Shown here: one piece after another, positions 23,133-31,868 of the stretch
Layout of the letters: each line of letters begins with the position of its first letter
Numbering within the stretch: the first letter of the stretch is position 1
DNA from: Pyxidicoccus trucidator
Lineage (GTDB): Bacteria > Myxococcota > Myxococcia > Myxococcales > Myxococcaceae
Assembly: GCF_010894435.1 (NCBI RefSeq)
Contig: NZ_JAAIXZ010000007.1
Location: forward strand, 405,339-469,338
DNA: 64,000 nucleotides
Direction of reading: 5' to 3'
The notes under the pieces: model-generated
Told to the model about the DNA's origin: nothing
The model's input: the letters and a program-made list of their open reading frames with translations, nothing else
Database searches by the model: none
Position numbers and translations under genes: made by a program

Positions 23133-24776
23133 TCAGGCCCCCGTCTCGCCCGCGGGAGTCTGGGGCCTGGACGCGAAGGGTGCGGTGTCGGACCGGTAGG
23201 CGGCCTCCGCCGCGAGCAGGTGCGCGGAGGCGACGGGGATGAGCGGCCGGATGAAGAACTTCATCGGTGGGAAGGCGCCCAGGAAGCGCACCAGCGTCAG
23301 CCCCGCGAAGGCCCAGGGGTGGCGCTCCACCGTGGCTATCGGCGCGAGCACCTCGCCCGAGCGGCGCGACCACATCGCGCCGTAGCGCTGGAGCACTCCC
23401 CAGCGGAACCCGGGCACCTTCGTCGTGAGCCAGGTCCAGGCTCGCAGGAACCAGGGCGCGTGCGGCTCGGCGGGAGGCACCCACGCATGCTCGCTCTTGG
23501 CGGCGGTGAAGACCATGAGCCACCACGCGCCCCAGGCGGAGCTGAGCACGGTGAAGACGCCGCTGCTAATGCAGAGGAAGGGCGTCGCGAGGACCACCAT
23601 GGCCGGCACGCCCACCACGAACAACATCAGCGCCCGCCAGCGCCGCTTCACCTTCTTGCGAATCCACGGGACGTCGAGGCGCACGTGCGGGATGACCTCG
23701 TCGTCCTCAGGCTTCACGCCGGTGAGCAGGCTGGCCTCGCGGGCGATGACGTCGTGGTAGTCCCGCGACAGCGCGATGACCACCCATTGAGACAACTGCA
23801 GGGCCGCGAACAGGGCGGCCCAGAAGGCCAGGCCCCAGAGGGAGAAACCCTTCGCCGTCCAGAAGGACTCCTCCCCTCCGACCGTCACCCGGATACGGCC
23901 ACGTGAGTCGCCGTCCCGGGGTGTGCCGGCCCGGGCGGCTGCCGCCGTGCCGCCGTCCTCAGATTCGGAGGCTGCCTCGTCCTCGGCCTCGTCCAGGTCG
24001 TCGGAAGAAGAGGCGGCTTCGAGCGCCAGCGCGGCGATGGCCTCCGGCAGGGATAGGGATGTGCCCCCGTCGAGCCCCTGGGCCGCTGCCTCCAGGTCGC
24101 GGATCCGCTGCTGCAGGCGGGCGTTGGCCTCGGCGCGGGCCTCCGCGCGTGAGCGTCGGGCCGGACGTCCCGCGTCCTCCAGGTCCTGCGCGAGTGCCGC
24201 CGCGGCCTTCCGGCGAGACGGGGGGGGCTGCTCGGCGGCTGCCGGGTCCCCCTCATGCGGCTGGGACTCGGAGTCCTCCTCGGCCCGCTCTCCGGGCGCG
24301 GCGCCCCCTTCGAGGATGCGTCGGGCGGCGCGGGCCTCGGCCGCTTCCAGGTGCTGGTCCGCCAGGTCCGCGGCCACCTTCCGGAGGGCCTTCGCCCGGG
24401 CCTCGTCCTCAGCGCGGGACTCCTCCCGGCTCACGCCCTCGACGGCCTCCTTGCCGGAGCCCATGCAGGTCAGCGCCAGCACCAGGGCCGCGAGCGTCTG
24501 GAGCAGGCCGACGCGCAGGTACAGCCGCCGCGCCACCGGGTCCTTCAGCAACGCCCCGGCCAGATGGAACGGCAGGCTCATGCCATGGAAGAACTGGCGC
24601 AGGCGCCCGGGCGGCCGCGAGCCGCCCCGGAGGTGGAAGTGCTCCACACCCCCCCGTACTTCCTTCCAGAGTTCCCGCCCCAGGGCCTCGCCCTGGCCGG
24701 TGAATCCCCGCTCTCCGGGCCGACGCCCCGGCTCTTCCGGTGAGGACGGGTCCTGTTGACCCTTCGAGTCCGACAC
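23133..24776 (-). CDS. Unknown multi-span membrane protein with acidic coiled-coil segment
   Basis: A 547-residue protein, family not recognised. A GTG at 24776 is chosen because upstream reading frame is antisense to the neighbouring 5'-nucleotidase gene. Residues 1-75 are cytoplasmic; a span at about 90-115 (VGLLQTLAALVLALTCMG); 120-300 highly charged Ala/Glu/Arg helices; a second span near 325-345 (FSLWGLAFWAALFAALQLSQ); two more at 395-440; then a basic C-terminal part with weak hydrophobic stretches. It diverges from the gene at 24820 with only 43 bases between starts, so the promoters overlap. Confidence 0.7.
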   Translation of the reverse strand: MSDSKGQQDPSSPEEPGRRPGERGFTGQGEALGRELWKEVRGGVEHFHLRGGSRPPGRLRQFFHGMSLPFHLAGALLKDPVARRLYLRVGLLQTLAALVLALTCMGSGKEAVEGVSREESRAEDEARAKALRKVAADLADQHLEAAEARAARRILEGGAAPGERAEEDSESQPHEGDPAAAEQPPPSRRKAAAALAQDLEDAGRPARRSRAEARAEANARLQQRIRDLEAAAQGLDGGTSLSLPEAIAALALEAASSSDDLDEAEDEAASESEDGGTAAAARAGTPRDGDSRGRIRVTVGGEESFWTAKGFSLWGLAFWAALFAALQLSQWVVIALSRDYHDVIAREASLLTGVKPEDDEVIPHVRLDVPWIRKKVKRRWRALMLFVVGVPAMVVLATPFLCISSGVFTVLSSAWGAWWLMVFTAAKSEHAWVPPAEPHAPWFLRAWTWLTTKVPGFRWGVLQRYGAMWSRRSGEVLAPIATVERHPWAFAGLTLVRFLGAFPPMKFFIRPLIPVASAHLLAAEAAYRSDTAPFASRPQTPAGETGA

Positions 24777-24819
24777 GGCATCACCGTAGCACGAGCCGAG
24801 TTGTGCTAAAGGCGCGGGT

Positions 24820-26385
24820 GTGAAAACCACCCCTCCTGGCTTCCGTCCGAGTCCCCTCCGCCAGCCGCGGCTGTCCGGCGTGCTGGTCCTCGCTCTTGGC
24901 GCCCTCGCTGGCTGCGAGAAGAGCAACCCCACGCCTCCGCCGGCCCCGGTGGAGCAGCCCGCGGCACAGGCCCCCGCGGCCCCCGCCGTCCCCAACGAAG
25001 TCACGCTGCTCGTCACGGGCGGCGCCTTCGGCCAGCTCCAGCCCGTCGAGGGCAAGGGCGGCGCGGCGGAGCTGCTCGGCCGCTGGGTCTCCGAGGAGAA
25101 GCACTGTCCCGGCCCCGTGAAGGAGGGCCAGGCCTCCTGCCCCGACTCCGGCACGCTGGCGCTCGCCACCGGTGACCACTGGAATGGCCCGGCCATCTCC
25201 TCCTTCTTCCTGGGCACGTCCACCGCCGAGGTCATGGGCCGCATGGGCTTTGCGGCCTCCGCCATGGGCAACCACGAGCTGGCCTTCGGCAAGGAGGCCT
25301 TCCTCAAGAACCGCACGGCCGGCGGCTTCCCGTTCCTCGCCGCCAACCTCAAGGTGAAGGACCCGGCGCTCGCGGGCGACCTGTCCCTGCCCGCGTTCCA
25401 GGTGTTCGAGCGCCGCGGCCTCAAGGTGGGCGTGGTGGGCCTGGCCTCGGAGAAGACGGTCCGCACCGCCATGTCCGGCCGCGCCGAGGGCCTGGAAGTC
25501 ACCGGCTACGAGGAGGCCCTCTCCATCGCCGTCCCCGAGGCCCGCAAGGCCGGCGCGGACGTGGTGGTGGTGGTGGCCGACACGTGCGTCAGCGAGCTGC
25601 AGCCCGTCGTCGCGAAGCACGCCGACTGGAAGCTGGCGCTGGTGGCTGGCGGCCGCTGCCCGCAGCCGGTGGACACGAAGGAGGGTGACACCACCTTCGT
25701 CTCGCTGGACCGCGGCTTCGGCAAGTACCTGCGCGCGCACCTCAAGTTCGACCCGGCGAAGCCGGCGGGCGAGAAGGTGACGGGCGTGGAGACGAAGGTC
25801 GTCGAGGTGTCGGGCGGCACGCCGGACACGGAGACGGCGCAGCTCGTCGGCAAGTGGAAGGCGCAGCTCGACGAGGTGCTCGGCCAGCAGATTGGCTTCA
25901 CCAAGGCCGGCATTTCCCAGGCCTCGCCGCAGATGGCGAAGTGGGTGGGCGGCGCGGTGCGCGAGGTGCTGGGCACGGACGCGGCCATCCTCAACAAGGG
26001 CGGCATCCGCGGCGACCTGCCGGCCGGCGCCGTCACGCGCGGCAGCATCTACTCGGTGATGCCCTTCGAGAACACGCTCCTCGTGGTGAACCTCAAGGGT
26101 GAGGACCTGGCGAAGCAGCTGGCCAACCCCAACGCGCTCATCTCCGGCTTCACCGCCGCCGGGAAGAACAAGTTCAAGGACGCCAAGGGCAAGGCCCTGG
26201 ACCCGAAGAAGGACTACACCGTGGCCACGGTGGAGTACCTCTACTTCGGCGGTGACGGCTTCGAGTTCGAGAAGCTGGACCCCGAGCCCACCGAGACGGG
26301 CATGGCGTGGCAGACGCCCGTCGTCGACTGGACCAAGGGCAAGGAGTCCACCGAGAAGAAGCCGCTGGAGAAGCTGGTGAAGTAG
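24820..26385 (+). CDS. 5'-nucleotidase / UDP-sugar hydrolase-like lipoprotein with altered metal site
   Basis: A 521-residue lipoprotein (lipobox LAGC, Cys about 32) followed by a Pro/Ala linker. Residues 60-310 match the calcineurin-like domain of 5'-nucleotidases and keep GD (TGDHWNGP) and GNHE (AMGNHELAFG), but the first DxH motif is replaced by GGAFGQL and the later His motif by VVVADTCVSEL. Residues 345-505 are the 5'-nucleotidase C-terminal domain (NKGGIRGDLPAG, then MPFENTLLVVNLKGEDL). The fold is clear, yet loss of two metal-ligand motifs suggests weakened or changed activity. GTG start at 24820. Confidence 0.82.
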   Translation: MKTTPPGFRPSPLRQPRLSGVLVLALGALAGCEKSNPTPPPAPVEQPAAQAPAAPAVPNEVTLLVTGGAFGQLQPVEGKGGAAELLGRWVSEEKHCPGPVKEGQASCPDSGTLALATGDHWNGPAISSFFLGTSTAEVMGRMGFAASAMGNHELAFGKEAFLKNRTAGGFPFLAANLKVKDPALAGDLSLPAFQVFERRGLKVGVVGLASEKTVRTAMSGRAEGLEVTGYEEALSIAVPEARKAGADVVVVVADTCVSELQPVVAKHADWKLALVAGGRCPQPVDTKEGDTTFVSLDRGFGKYLRAHLKFDPAKPAGEKVTGVETKVVEVSGGTPDTETAQLVGKWKAQLDEVLGQQIGFTKAGISQASPQMAKWVGGAVREVLGTDAAILNKGGIRGDLPAGAVTRGSIYSVMPFENTLLVVNLKGEDLAKQLANPNALISGFTAAGKNKFKDAKGKALDPKKDYTVATVEYLYFGGDGFEFEKLDPEPTETGMAWQTPVVDWTKGKESTEKKPLEKLVK

Positions 26386-26413
26386 GCCGCTCGCTCCAGG
26401 GGTTCACACCGAG

Positions 26414-26448
26414 GCGCCGGATGGACTCCCTCGAGGGTCCTCCGGCGC
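26414..26448. terminator. Bidirectional terminator hairpin
   Basis: GCGCCGGA (26414-26421) pairs with TCCGGCGC (26441-26448) and encloses a smaller GGA-CCC/GGG-TCC stem with loop TCGA; TTCGCCATTTCC follows on the plus strand. It separates two convergent genes. Confidence 0.7.
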
Positions 26449-26479
26449 TTCGCCATTTCCGGCCCCTGCCGCGCGCGCC

Positions 26480-27997
26480 TCAGGGCCCCGAGGACGTCGG
26501 CGCCGCGTGCGGGGCGGAGGCGGAGCCACACACGGCCTCGTAGCGGGCCAGTGTGTCGCGCACCGTCCGCCGCAGCCGCTCCGGAGTGCTCTCGTGGAGC
26601 ATGTCGGCGGCGAGCTGCTGCGTGGAGAGGGCCTCCTGGCAGCGGCCGAGCTGGAAGAGAATCGTCGACCAGGTGTCGAGCACCGAGGGGTTGCCAGGGG
26701 CCAGGGCCACGGCGCGCTGGGCGGCGGCCAGCCCCTTCTCCGGCTGCGAGGTGCGCGCATAGAAGCCGGCCAGGCCGTTCTGCGCGCTGACGCTGTCGGG
26801 CAGCAGCTCCACCGCGCGGAGCCGGGCGGACTCCTGCTCCTCGGAGGTGTTGCCCGCCGCGTCCAGCGCCTGGGCCAGCGCGTCCCAGGCCTGTCCGCTC
26901 TCCGGGTTCCGCTCCACCAGCTGCTGGGCGAGTCCCAGCCGGTGGGACGGGTCCTCCGTGGAGCGGATGTGCAGCAGGGTGGCGGTGACGTTGCCCGGGT
27001 CCTCCTTCAGGGCCTGGGCCATCTCCCGCTGCGCGTTCTCCAGGCGCTCCTCGGGGGGCGAGGCCCCGGGCGTCATGAGGAAGAGCTGGGCGCGGATGGC
27101 ATGTACTTCGGCGGGCTGGAGCGGGCGCGTCTGGAGCGCGCTCGTCACGGGCTTCAGCGGGGCGATGACGGTGGGGTAGGTGACGTGGCGGCCGCCGTAG
27201 ACGTAGCCATGAAGCTCGCCGGCCAGGTCCTTCACGCCGCGGAAGGAGGCCTCCCAGGCCGGGCGGGGCTCCTCGCCGCGCATGAGTCGCGTCTGGAAGT
27301 CGTCGAAGCGGTCTCCGTGCCGGCTGATGAAGAAGTGCACCCACAGCCAGGAGGACGCGTAGTACTGCCGCGACTCGGCGGTGCTGAGCAGCTCCTTGCC
27401 GTCCCACTCCCACAGCTCGTTCAGGGTGCGCCAGCCGCTGCGCTGCACGTGGTTGAGGAAGGGCATGTGCAGCCCTCCGAGGATGACCTCGTGCTTCTCC
27501 GGCCGGAGGGAGATGGACTCCAGGTAGGCGGCGAGCCCCTCGGACAGCCAGCGCGGCTGGCGCACCAGCGCGAACTCGGAGAGGTAGTGCGTCAGCTCGT
27601 GGGCCTGGGTGCCCACGTCGGCGGGGGCCTCGCTGAGGGCGTAGGCGTTGCCTGCCAGCACCAGCACCGGGCCGTCCGAGGTGTTGGCGGAGAAGCCCTC
27701 GATGCGGATGTTGGTGAACTCCTCCAGCGCGCTGCGGTTGCGCAGGACGATGACCTCCACGCTGCCCGGCGGGTCGAAGGTGCTGGCCCAGGCCTGGAGC
27801 AGCCCCTGCCGGAGCAGCTCCAGCTCGCGCGCCGCCTCCTCCGCGGTGTCCGCGTCCAGGTTGGTGCGGACGCTGAAGTGGGGGCTGCGCACCTCCACCC
27901 AAGGGCGTCCGCCCTCGGCGGGACACAGGGCGCGCATGCTCGTGCATCCAGAGAGCACGCTCAGCACCAGCCCCAGGAACGCCATCCGACACGTCAT
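26480..27997 (-). CDS. Lipoprotein with HExxH peptidase-like domain and TPR repeats
   Basis: A 505-residue lipoprotein; ATG at 27997 gives a signal peptide with lipobox LSGC (Cys 18). Residues 35-270 are a gluzincin-like domain: QAHELTHYLSE has the HExxH zinc motif, and WLSEGLAAYLE downstream supplies the expected Glu ligand, as in DUF1570-type putative peptidases. Residues 300-495 are TPR-like repeats (GQAWDALAQALDAAGNTSEE, LAAAQRAVALAPGNPSVLDT). Probably anchored in the outer membrane, periplasm facing. Substrate unknown. Confidence 0.8.
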   Translation of the reverse strand: MTCRMAFLGLVLSVLSGCTSMRALCPAEGGRPWVEVRSPHFSVRTNLDADTAEEAARELELLRQGLLQAWASTFDPPGSVEVIVLRNRSALEEFTNIRIEGFSANTSDGPVLVLAGNAYALSEAPADVGTQAHELTHYLSEFALVRQPRWLSEGLAAYLESISLRPEKHEVILGGLHMPFLNHVQRSGWRTLNELWEWDGKELLSTAESRQYYASSWLWVHFFISRHGDRFDDFQTRLMRGEEPRPAWEASFRGVKDLAGELHGYVYGGRHVTYPTVIAPLKPVTSALQTRPLQPAEVHAIRAQLFLMTPGASPPEERLENAQREMAQALKEDPGNVTATLLHIRSTEDPSHRLGLAQQLVERNPESGQAWDALAQALDAAGNTSEEQESARLRAVELLPDSVSAQNGLAGFYARTSQPEKGLAAAQRAVALAPGNPSVLDTWSTILFQLGRCQEALSTQQLAADMLHESTPERLRRTVRDTLARYEAVCGSASAPHAAPTSSGP

Positions 27998-28070
27998 GAC
28001 CCGGGTTTTCCCACAACCGGGGCTTCCGGGGCAGGGAGGGCGTGCCGGGGCTGGGCTAGAGTGTCTGCCC

Positions 28071-29093
28071 ATGGAGATGGCGGAGTTCATCGAGTCGCGT
28101 CGGCCGCGCTGGGAGCAGCTGGAGGCGCTGCTGGACCAGTCCGAGTCCCACGGCCTCCGGAGGCTGAGCCTGGAGGAGGCCCGCTCGCTCGGCAAGCTGT
28201 ACCGGGCCGTCTCCAGTGACTTGCTCTGGGTGCGTGCGCGCAGCGGCTCGGCGGACGTGAGCGCCTATTTGAATGACCTGGTGGGCCGGGCCTATGCGCT
28301 CACCTATCCGGGGCGTCGGCCGCGCTTCGCGGACGTGTGGGGCTTCGTCGCCCGGGGTTTCCCCGCGCTGATGCGCCGGGAGTGGCGCATGTACGTCGCC
28401 TCCCTGCTCCTGCTGCTGGCGGGCATGGGCTTCGGCTACCTGGGGATGATTGTCGACCCGGATGCGGCGCACTACCTGGTGCCCACCGAGCACCTGGACC
28501 TGGACCCGGTGCAGCGCGCGGCGGACGAGGCGGCGGGGGATGGGATGTCGGCGGGGCAGCAGGCGCAGTTCACGACGTTCCTGTTCACCCACAACATCCA
28601 GGTGGCCTTCCTGGCCTTCGCCCTGGGAATCACGCTGGGGCTGGGCACGGCGATGATGCTCTTCGTCAACGGCCTGTTCCTGGGTGCGCTGGCGCAGGTG
28701 TACGCGGCGAAGGGGATGGCGGGCTGGTTCTGGGCGTGGATTCTCCCGCACGGCATTCCGGAGATAACGGCCATCTGCATCGCGGGCGCGGCGGGGCTGG
28801 TGATTGCGCGCGGGCTGGTGGCGCCGCGCGGTCTGCCACGAGGTCAGGCACTGCGGCAGGAGGCGGTGACGGCGGTGAAGATGTTGTTCGGCACGCTGGT
28901 GCTGTTCGTGCTGGCGGGCTTCATCGAGGGGACCATCTCCCAGATTCATCCGCCGAAGCTGTCGGTGCTGTTCAAGGTGTCATTCGCGCTCACGGTGGGA
29001 GCGGGCGTGTACGCGTACCTGCTGTCGGACTGGCTGCGGGGCGGGAAGCCGGGCGCGGAAGACGGCGCACGCGAGGTTGCCAGCACGCCCTGA
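28071..29093 (+). CDS. SpoIIM-family (stage II sporulation protein M-like) membrane protein
   Basis: A 340-residue protein. Residues 1-105 are a soluble helical part (FIESRRPRWEQLEALLDQSE), followed by five or six spans with the SpoIIM-family core NIQVAFLAFALGITLGLGTA, LPHGIPEITAICIAGAAGL. In Bacillus SpoIIM acts in engulfment; the many non-sporulation homologues usually neighbour RDD and MoxR genes and their role is unclear. The ATG at 28071 is preferred to an upstream frame that runs antisense into the lipoprotein gene. The 16-base overlap with the long pyrophosphatase frame disappears once that gene is started at 29176. Confidence 0.88.
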   Translation: MEMAEFIESRRPRWEQLEALLDQSESHGLRRLSLEEARSLGKLYRAVSSDLLWVRARSGSADVSAYLNDLVGRAYALTYPGRRPRFADVWGFVARGFPALMRREWRMYVASLLLLLAGMGFGYLGMIVDPDAAHYLVPTEHLDLDPVQRAADEAAGDGMSAGQQAQFTTFLFTHNIQVAFLAFALGITLGLGTAMMLFVNGLFLGALAQVYAAKGMAGWFWAWILPHGIPEITAICIAGAAGLVIARGLVAPRGLPRGQALRQEAVTAVKMLFGTLVLFVLAGFIEGTISQIHPPKLSVLFKVSFALTVGAGVYAYLLSDWLRGGKPGAEDGAREVASTP

Positions 29094-29175
29094 CGCCGCC
29101 CGTGCCGGTCTGCCTCGGGCGCTGCCTGGAAGGAACCGTCGTTCCAGTCTCGATGGGGCGTGCTACACCGCCCAC

Positions 29176-29628
29176 GTGCTGGAACGCCTTGCCCTACCTC
29201 CGTTGCCCCGCGAGCCGGAGGTCCTCATCGAGTGCCCGCGCTTCTCCTTCGTGAAGCGGCGCGCGAACGGGACGGTGGACTTCGTGTCGCCGCTGCCATG
29301 CCCGTACAACTACGGCAGCATCCCGGGCCTGATGTCGGACGATGGTGATCCGCTCGACGCGGTGGTGATGGGCTCCCGGCTCCCGCGCGGTCAGCGGGTG
29401 CGCGTGCCCGTGGTGGCGGTGCTCGGCTTCATCGACGAGGGCAGGGGAGACCCGAAGGTGGTGTGCAGCGCCCGCCCCCTCAGTGCCTTCGAGCGCGCCG
29501 GGCTGGAGCGCTTCTTCAGCATCTACGCCTTCTTCAAGCGCGGGCTGCACCGGGTGCGCGGCAATGTGCCGGACACGCGCTTCGTGGGGTGGCTGCCAGG
29601 GTTTGGCGCTGAGACTGGAGCACGCTGA
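29176..29628 (+). CDS. ppa: Soluble inorganic pyrophosphatase (family I)
   Basis: Hydrolyses pyrophosphate to phosphate in the cytoplasm, pulling biosynthetic reactions forward. The family signature DDGDPLDAVVMG is intact, as are CPYNYGSIPG and FIDEGRGDPKVVC (metal-binding Asp residues) and the C-terminal helix FFSIYAFFKR. Start is placed at the GTG 29176 (MLERLALPPLPREPEV), giving 150 residues; this is about 20 short of typical enzymes, mainly at the C-terminus. Longer N-terminal starts overlap spoIIM. It lies just left of the repeat that bounds the island. Confidence 0.88.
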   Translation: MLERLALPPLPREPEVLIECPRFSFVKRRANGTVDFVSPLPCPYNYGSIPGLMSDDGDPLDAVVMGSRLPRGQRVRVPVVAVLGFIDEGRGDPKVVCSARPLSAFERAGLERFFSIYAFFKRGLHRVRGNVPDTRFVGWLPGFGAETGAR

Positions 29629-29693
29629 GGGCGACGCTGCGCCCTTTCGGGCACCCGATGTGGAAGTCCGGTCCAACGACTTCGGCCTGTGTG

Positions 29694-29739
29694 GCGGGCG
29701 AAGCGGGGCCGCTGCCTATACGAGCGGCTTCGACATCCT
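29694..29739. repeat. Direct repeat, left copy
   Basis: 46 bp, 44 identical to 39344-39389 in the same orientation, with differences at 29703 and 29719. Read on the minus strand it contains RMSKPLV-stop, the same last codons as the acetyltransferase ending in the right copy, but nothing further of that gene. It marks the left edge of the YcaO-TfuA island. Confidence 0.85.
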
Positions 29740-29910
29740 CATGCTCGATAACGAGGAGTTGGTCGCTCGCTTGGAGAACGCGCCAGCAGAGGGAGCGTAG
29801 GGGCGCTCTTTGGTGGGCACCGCGCACGGGTTGCTCATCTTCAGCGAACCCTGAGCGTCCTCCAACACCTGCCCACACGCCTCGCGGAGAAGGTTCCCTC
29901 CGCAGGAGCA

Positions 29911-29939
29911 GTCCAGCCGGTCGCCCTGGCCGGCTGGAC
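29911..29939 (-). terminator. Hairpin downstream of ChW lipoprotein gene
   Basis: Perfect 10-bp stem GTCCAGCCGG / CCGGCTGGAC with a 9-base loop, 27 bases past the lipoprotein stop on the minus strand. No T-run follows. Confidence 0.6.
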
Positions 29940-29966
29940 CGCGCTACCCGCGAACCTTCGCGCGGA

Positions 29967-30809
29967 TCAGCAGCCGGTGAGCCAGATGCGGAGCGCCTCG
30001 ATGCGGCGCCCCTGGCCCGTGGTCCCGGAGATCTGTCCGTCCCAACGCAGCCCCTGCCAGCCAATGCCCGCGAGGTGGGTGTCGTACATGACGCGGCAAT
30101 TTGCGGGGACCGCCCCCGTCAGCCAGATTTTGATCGCCTCCATCTGGCGCCCCTGGCCCGTCGTTCCCGCCGTCTGGCCGTCGTAGTACTCGCCCGTCCA
30201 GCCCACGCCGCCCAGGTGCACCGAGTACCGGACGGACACGCCCGGAAGGCTGAGCAGTTGCATCTCGACCGCCTCCATCCGGAGGGACGCTCCAGTGAAG
30301 CCCGACTGCTGCCCATCCAGGGACCAGCCACTCCACCCGGAGTTCTCCATGTGGGCCCGGTAGCGGATCGCCCCGTAGCAGTTCATATCGATCTGATAGG
30401 TGCCGGTCTGCGCGGGGCTGTAGCCCCGGACTGTCGCGAAGTAGAGGCTCGGCTGCTGCACGTAGACCTGGATGCGCGAGGCAAGGCCCTCGCCGCTGTC
30501 GTTATCCGTGGCGAGGAGGGGCATCGAGCTGTTCGGCCCGTAGAGCGACAGGTACGAATCCGGCAGCGTGCCCAGCGTCGTCTCGAAGACACAACGGCCT
30601 CCCGCAGCAAAGTAGGTGTGCGTTTGCTGGGCGCCTACCGTGAGGATTTGGCCCGGCTCGGTCAGCGAGCTCTGGACGGTCGCGAACGCCGCGTCGTCGG
30701 GAGGCGTGGACAGGTCCCCTTCGAACTCGGGACCACACGCCGTGACCACAAGGGTCAGGGCAAAAACAGACAGCCAGGCGCGAGGCGCCAGGGAATTCCA
30801 ATCAGTCAT
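29967..30809 (-). CDS. Lipoprotein with three ChW-type repeats and a PPC-like domain
   Basis: A 280-residue lipoprotein; ATG at 30809 gives a signal peptide with VTAC (Cys about 25). Residues 45-145 resemble a bacterial pre-peptidase C-terminal (PPC) beta-sandwich (QTHTYFAAGG, then TGTYQIDM). Residues 150-280 are three tandem hydrophobic-W repeats, each of the form Y-x-H-x(3)-GW-x-G-x(4)-DGQ-x-(G/A)-x-TG-x-(S/G)-x-R-x-EA (for example VHLGGVGWTGEYYDGQTAGT). ChW repeats are best known from clostridial surface proteins that bind carbohydrate or protein. A surface adhesin is likely. Base composition is lower in GC than neighbours. Confidence 0.8.
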   Translation of the reverse strand: MTDWNSLAPRAWLSVFALTLVVTACGPEFEGDLSTPPDDAAFATVQSSLTEPGQILTVGAQQTHTYFAAGGRCVFETTLGTLPDSYLSLYGPNSSMPLLATDNDSGEGLASRIQVYVQQPSLYFATVRGYSPAQTGTYQIDMNCYGAIRYRAHMENSGWSGWSLDGQQSGFTGASLRMEAVEMQLLSLPGVSVRYSVHLGGVGWTGEYYDGQTAGTTGQGRQMEAIKIWLTGAVPANCRVMYDTHLAGIGWQGLRWDGQISGTTGQGRRIEALRIWLTGC

Positions 30810-31026
30810 GAAGATCTCCACGGGAGCAGGGATGTAGAACAGCCAGGGGCACGACAGTTCAATTTCGCTTCGGCTTGGGCGCCCCAGCACAAGGCTTCAG
30901 CACGTGTCATGCCAAGCTCTGCCGGCAGCGCGTCTTCAGAGAAGCCTCCCATTGCTGAGACACTGGCGCAGGGCGACACTAGGCGCCGTGTGTCTCCGGC
31001 ATCCGAGCAGGAGCGGGAGGAGCCAG

Positions 31027-31095
31027 GCCTTCCGGCAAGTTCTTGCTGAGAGGCCTTGCCCGGCAACTCCTGGCGGCAACTTCTTGCCGGAATGC
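31027..31095. repeat. Inverted repeat with 40-base spacer downstream of tfuA-like gene
   Basis: GGCCTTCCGGCAAG (31026-31039) and its inverse CTTGCCGGAATGCC (31083-31096) differ at one base; a related CCCGGCAACTCCTGG lies between. It is 17 bases past the tfuA-like stop on the minus strand, so it may form the operon's terminator. The 300-bp gap 30810-31112 holds nothing else clear beyond the lipoprotein promoter region. Confidence 0.45.
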
Positions 31096-31112
31096 CCGGA
31101 GCCCGCGGCGCG

Positions 31113-31868
31113 CTACTCCTCCGTGCGCGGAGGGAGCGTGGCCTCCGCCTTCCGGCGGATGTGCTCCCAGGAGTCCGTGTGGGCGAAAGGGTAGCGGGTC
31201 TGCTTCGGTGGCAGGCCGGCCTCCAGCTTCGCGCGCAGGGTGTGCAGCAGGCGCAACCCGTCGAGCCGCTTTGCGTCCACCCGGCGCTCGGCCACGAAGC
31301 GTCGGCATGCCTCCAGCCCGGCCGCGTCGAGCCCCGCCTCCTGGCCCTGCTTCAGCAGCCGGTGCCAGCTGCGGTCGGCATGGAACAGCCCCTTGGCCAG
31401 TCGCTCCAGCGTGTGTCGCGCCTCCGGGCCGAGCACCCCCGCGTGCTCCGCCGCCAGGAGGGTGGCGCGGATGTTCACCATCGCCTCCGAGAGCGGACGG
31501 TAGCCGTCCTCGGCCCCGGCATGCACCACCGCCACCTCGTCGTCGTCTTCCAGCGCTCCGCTCGCGAAGGCCTCGTAGATGGCTCCGACGCCCTCCATGC
31601 CGAAGGCCGCCAGCTCCGCGGCGCGCAGCGCCCCCATGCTCGCAGCGCCGAAGACGTGCACGCCCTGCGTCATCGCCCAGAGGATTTCTTTGTGGGACAC
31701 CGAGGGCACGCGCTCGAAGTAGCCGTCGATGAGCCCGATGGCCACCGGCTTGCCCAGCGCCGCCTTGTACAGGTCCCCCTGCGCCGCGGGCGGCAGGTAC
31801 ACGGCGTCGAGCTCCCGCCTTCCCTCCTCGGCGGAGAGCGTGGGGCCGGCGAAGATGACCACCGTCAT
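31113..31868 (-). CDS. TfuA-like protein, partner of YcaO
   Basis: A 251-residue protein with the TfuA core VIFAGPTLS, VYLPPAAQGDLYKAAL, IGLIDGYFERVPSVSHKEIL and GVHVFGAASMGALRAAELA. TfuA proteins work with YcaO enzymes to convert backbone amides to thioamides, as in archaeal methyl-CoM reductase thioglycine and in thioamidated peptides; TfuA is thought to deliver sulfide. The ATG overlaps the YcaO stop (31865-31868), so the pair is translationally coupled. The C-terminal 80 residues are helical and basic. Function in this organism is inferred from the pair. Confidence 0.88.
   Translation of the reverse strand: MTVVIFAGPTLSAEEGRRELDAVYLPPAAQGDLYKAALGKPVAIGLIDGYFERVPSVSHKEILWAMTQGVHVFGAASMGALRAAELAAFGMEGVGAIYEAFASGALEDDDEVAVVHAGAEDGYRPLSEAMVNIRATLLAAEHAGVLGPEARHTLERLAKGLFHADRSWHRLLKQGQEAGLDAAGLEACRRFVAERRVDAKRLDGLRLLHTLRAKLEAGLPPKQTRYPFAHTDSWEHIRRKAEATLPPRTEE

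Noticed and set aside
24777-25502. N-terminal extension of the minus-strand membrane protein at 23133-24776
   Set aside because: This part is antisense to the 5'-nucleotidase gene and low complexity; the GTG at 24776 gives a sensible start.
29740-29800. Remnant of a second acetyltransferase beyond the left direct repeat
   Set aside because: Only the last codons (RMSKPLV) match; further translation does not resemble a GNAT protein.
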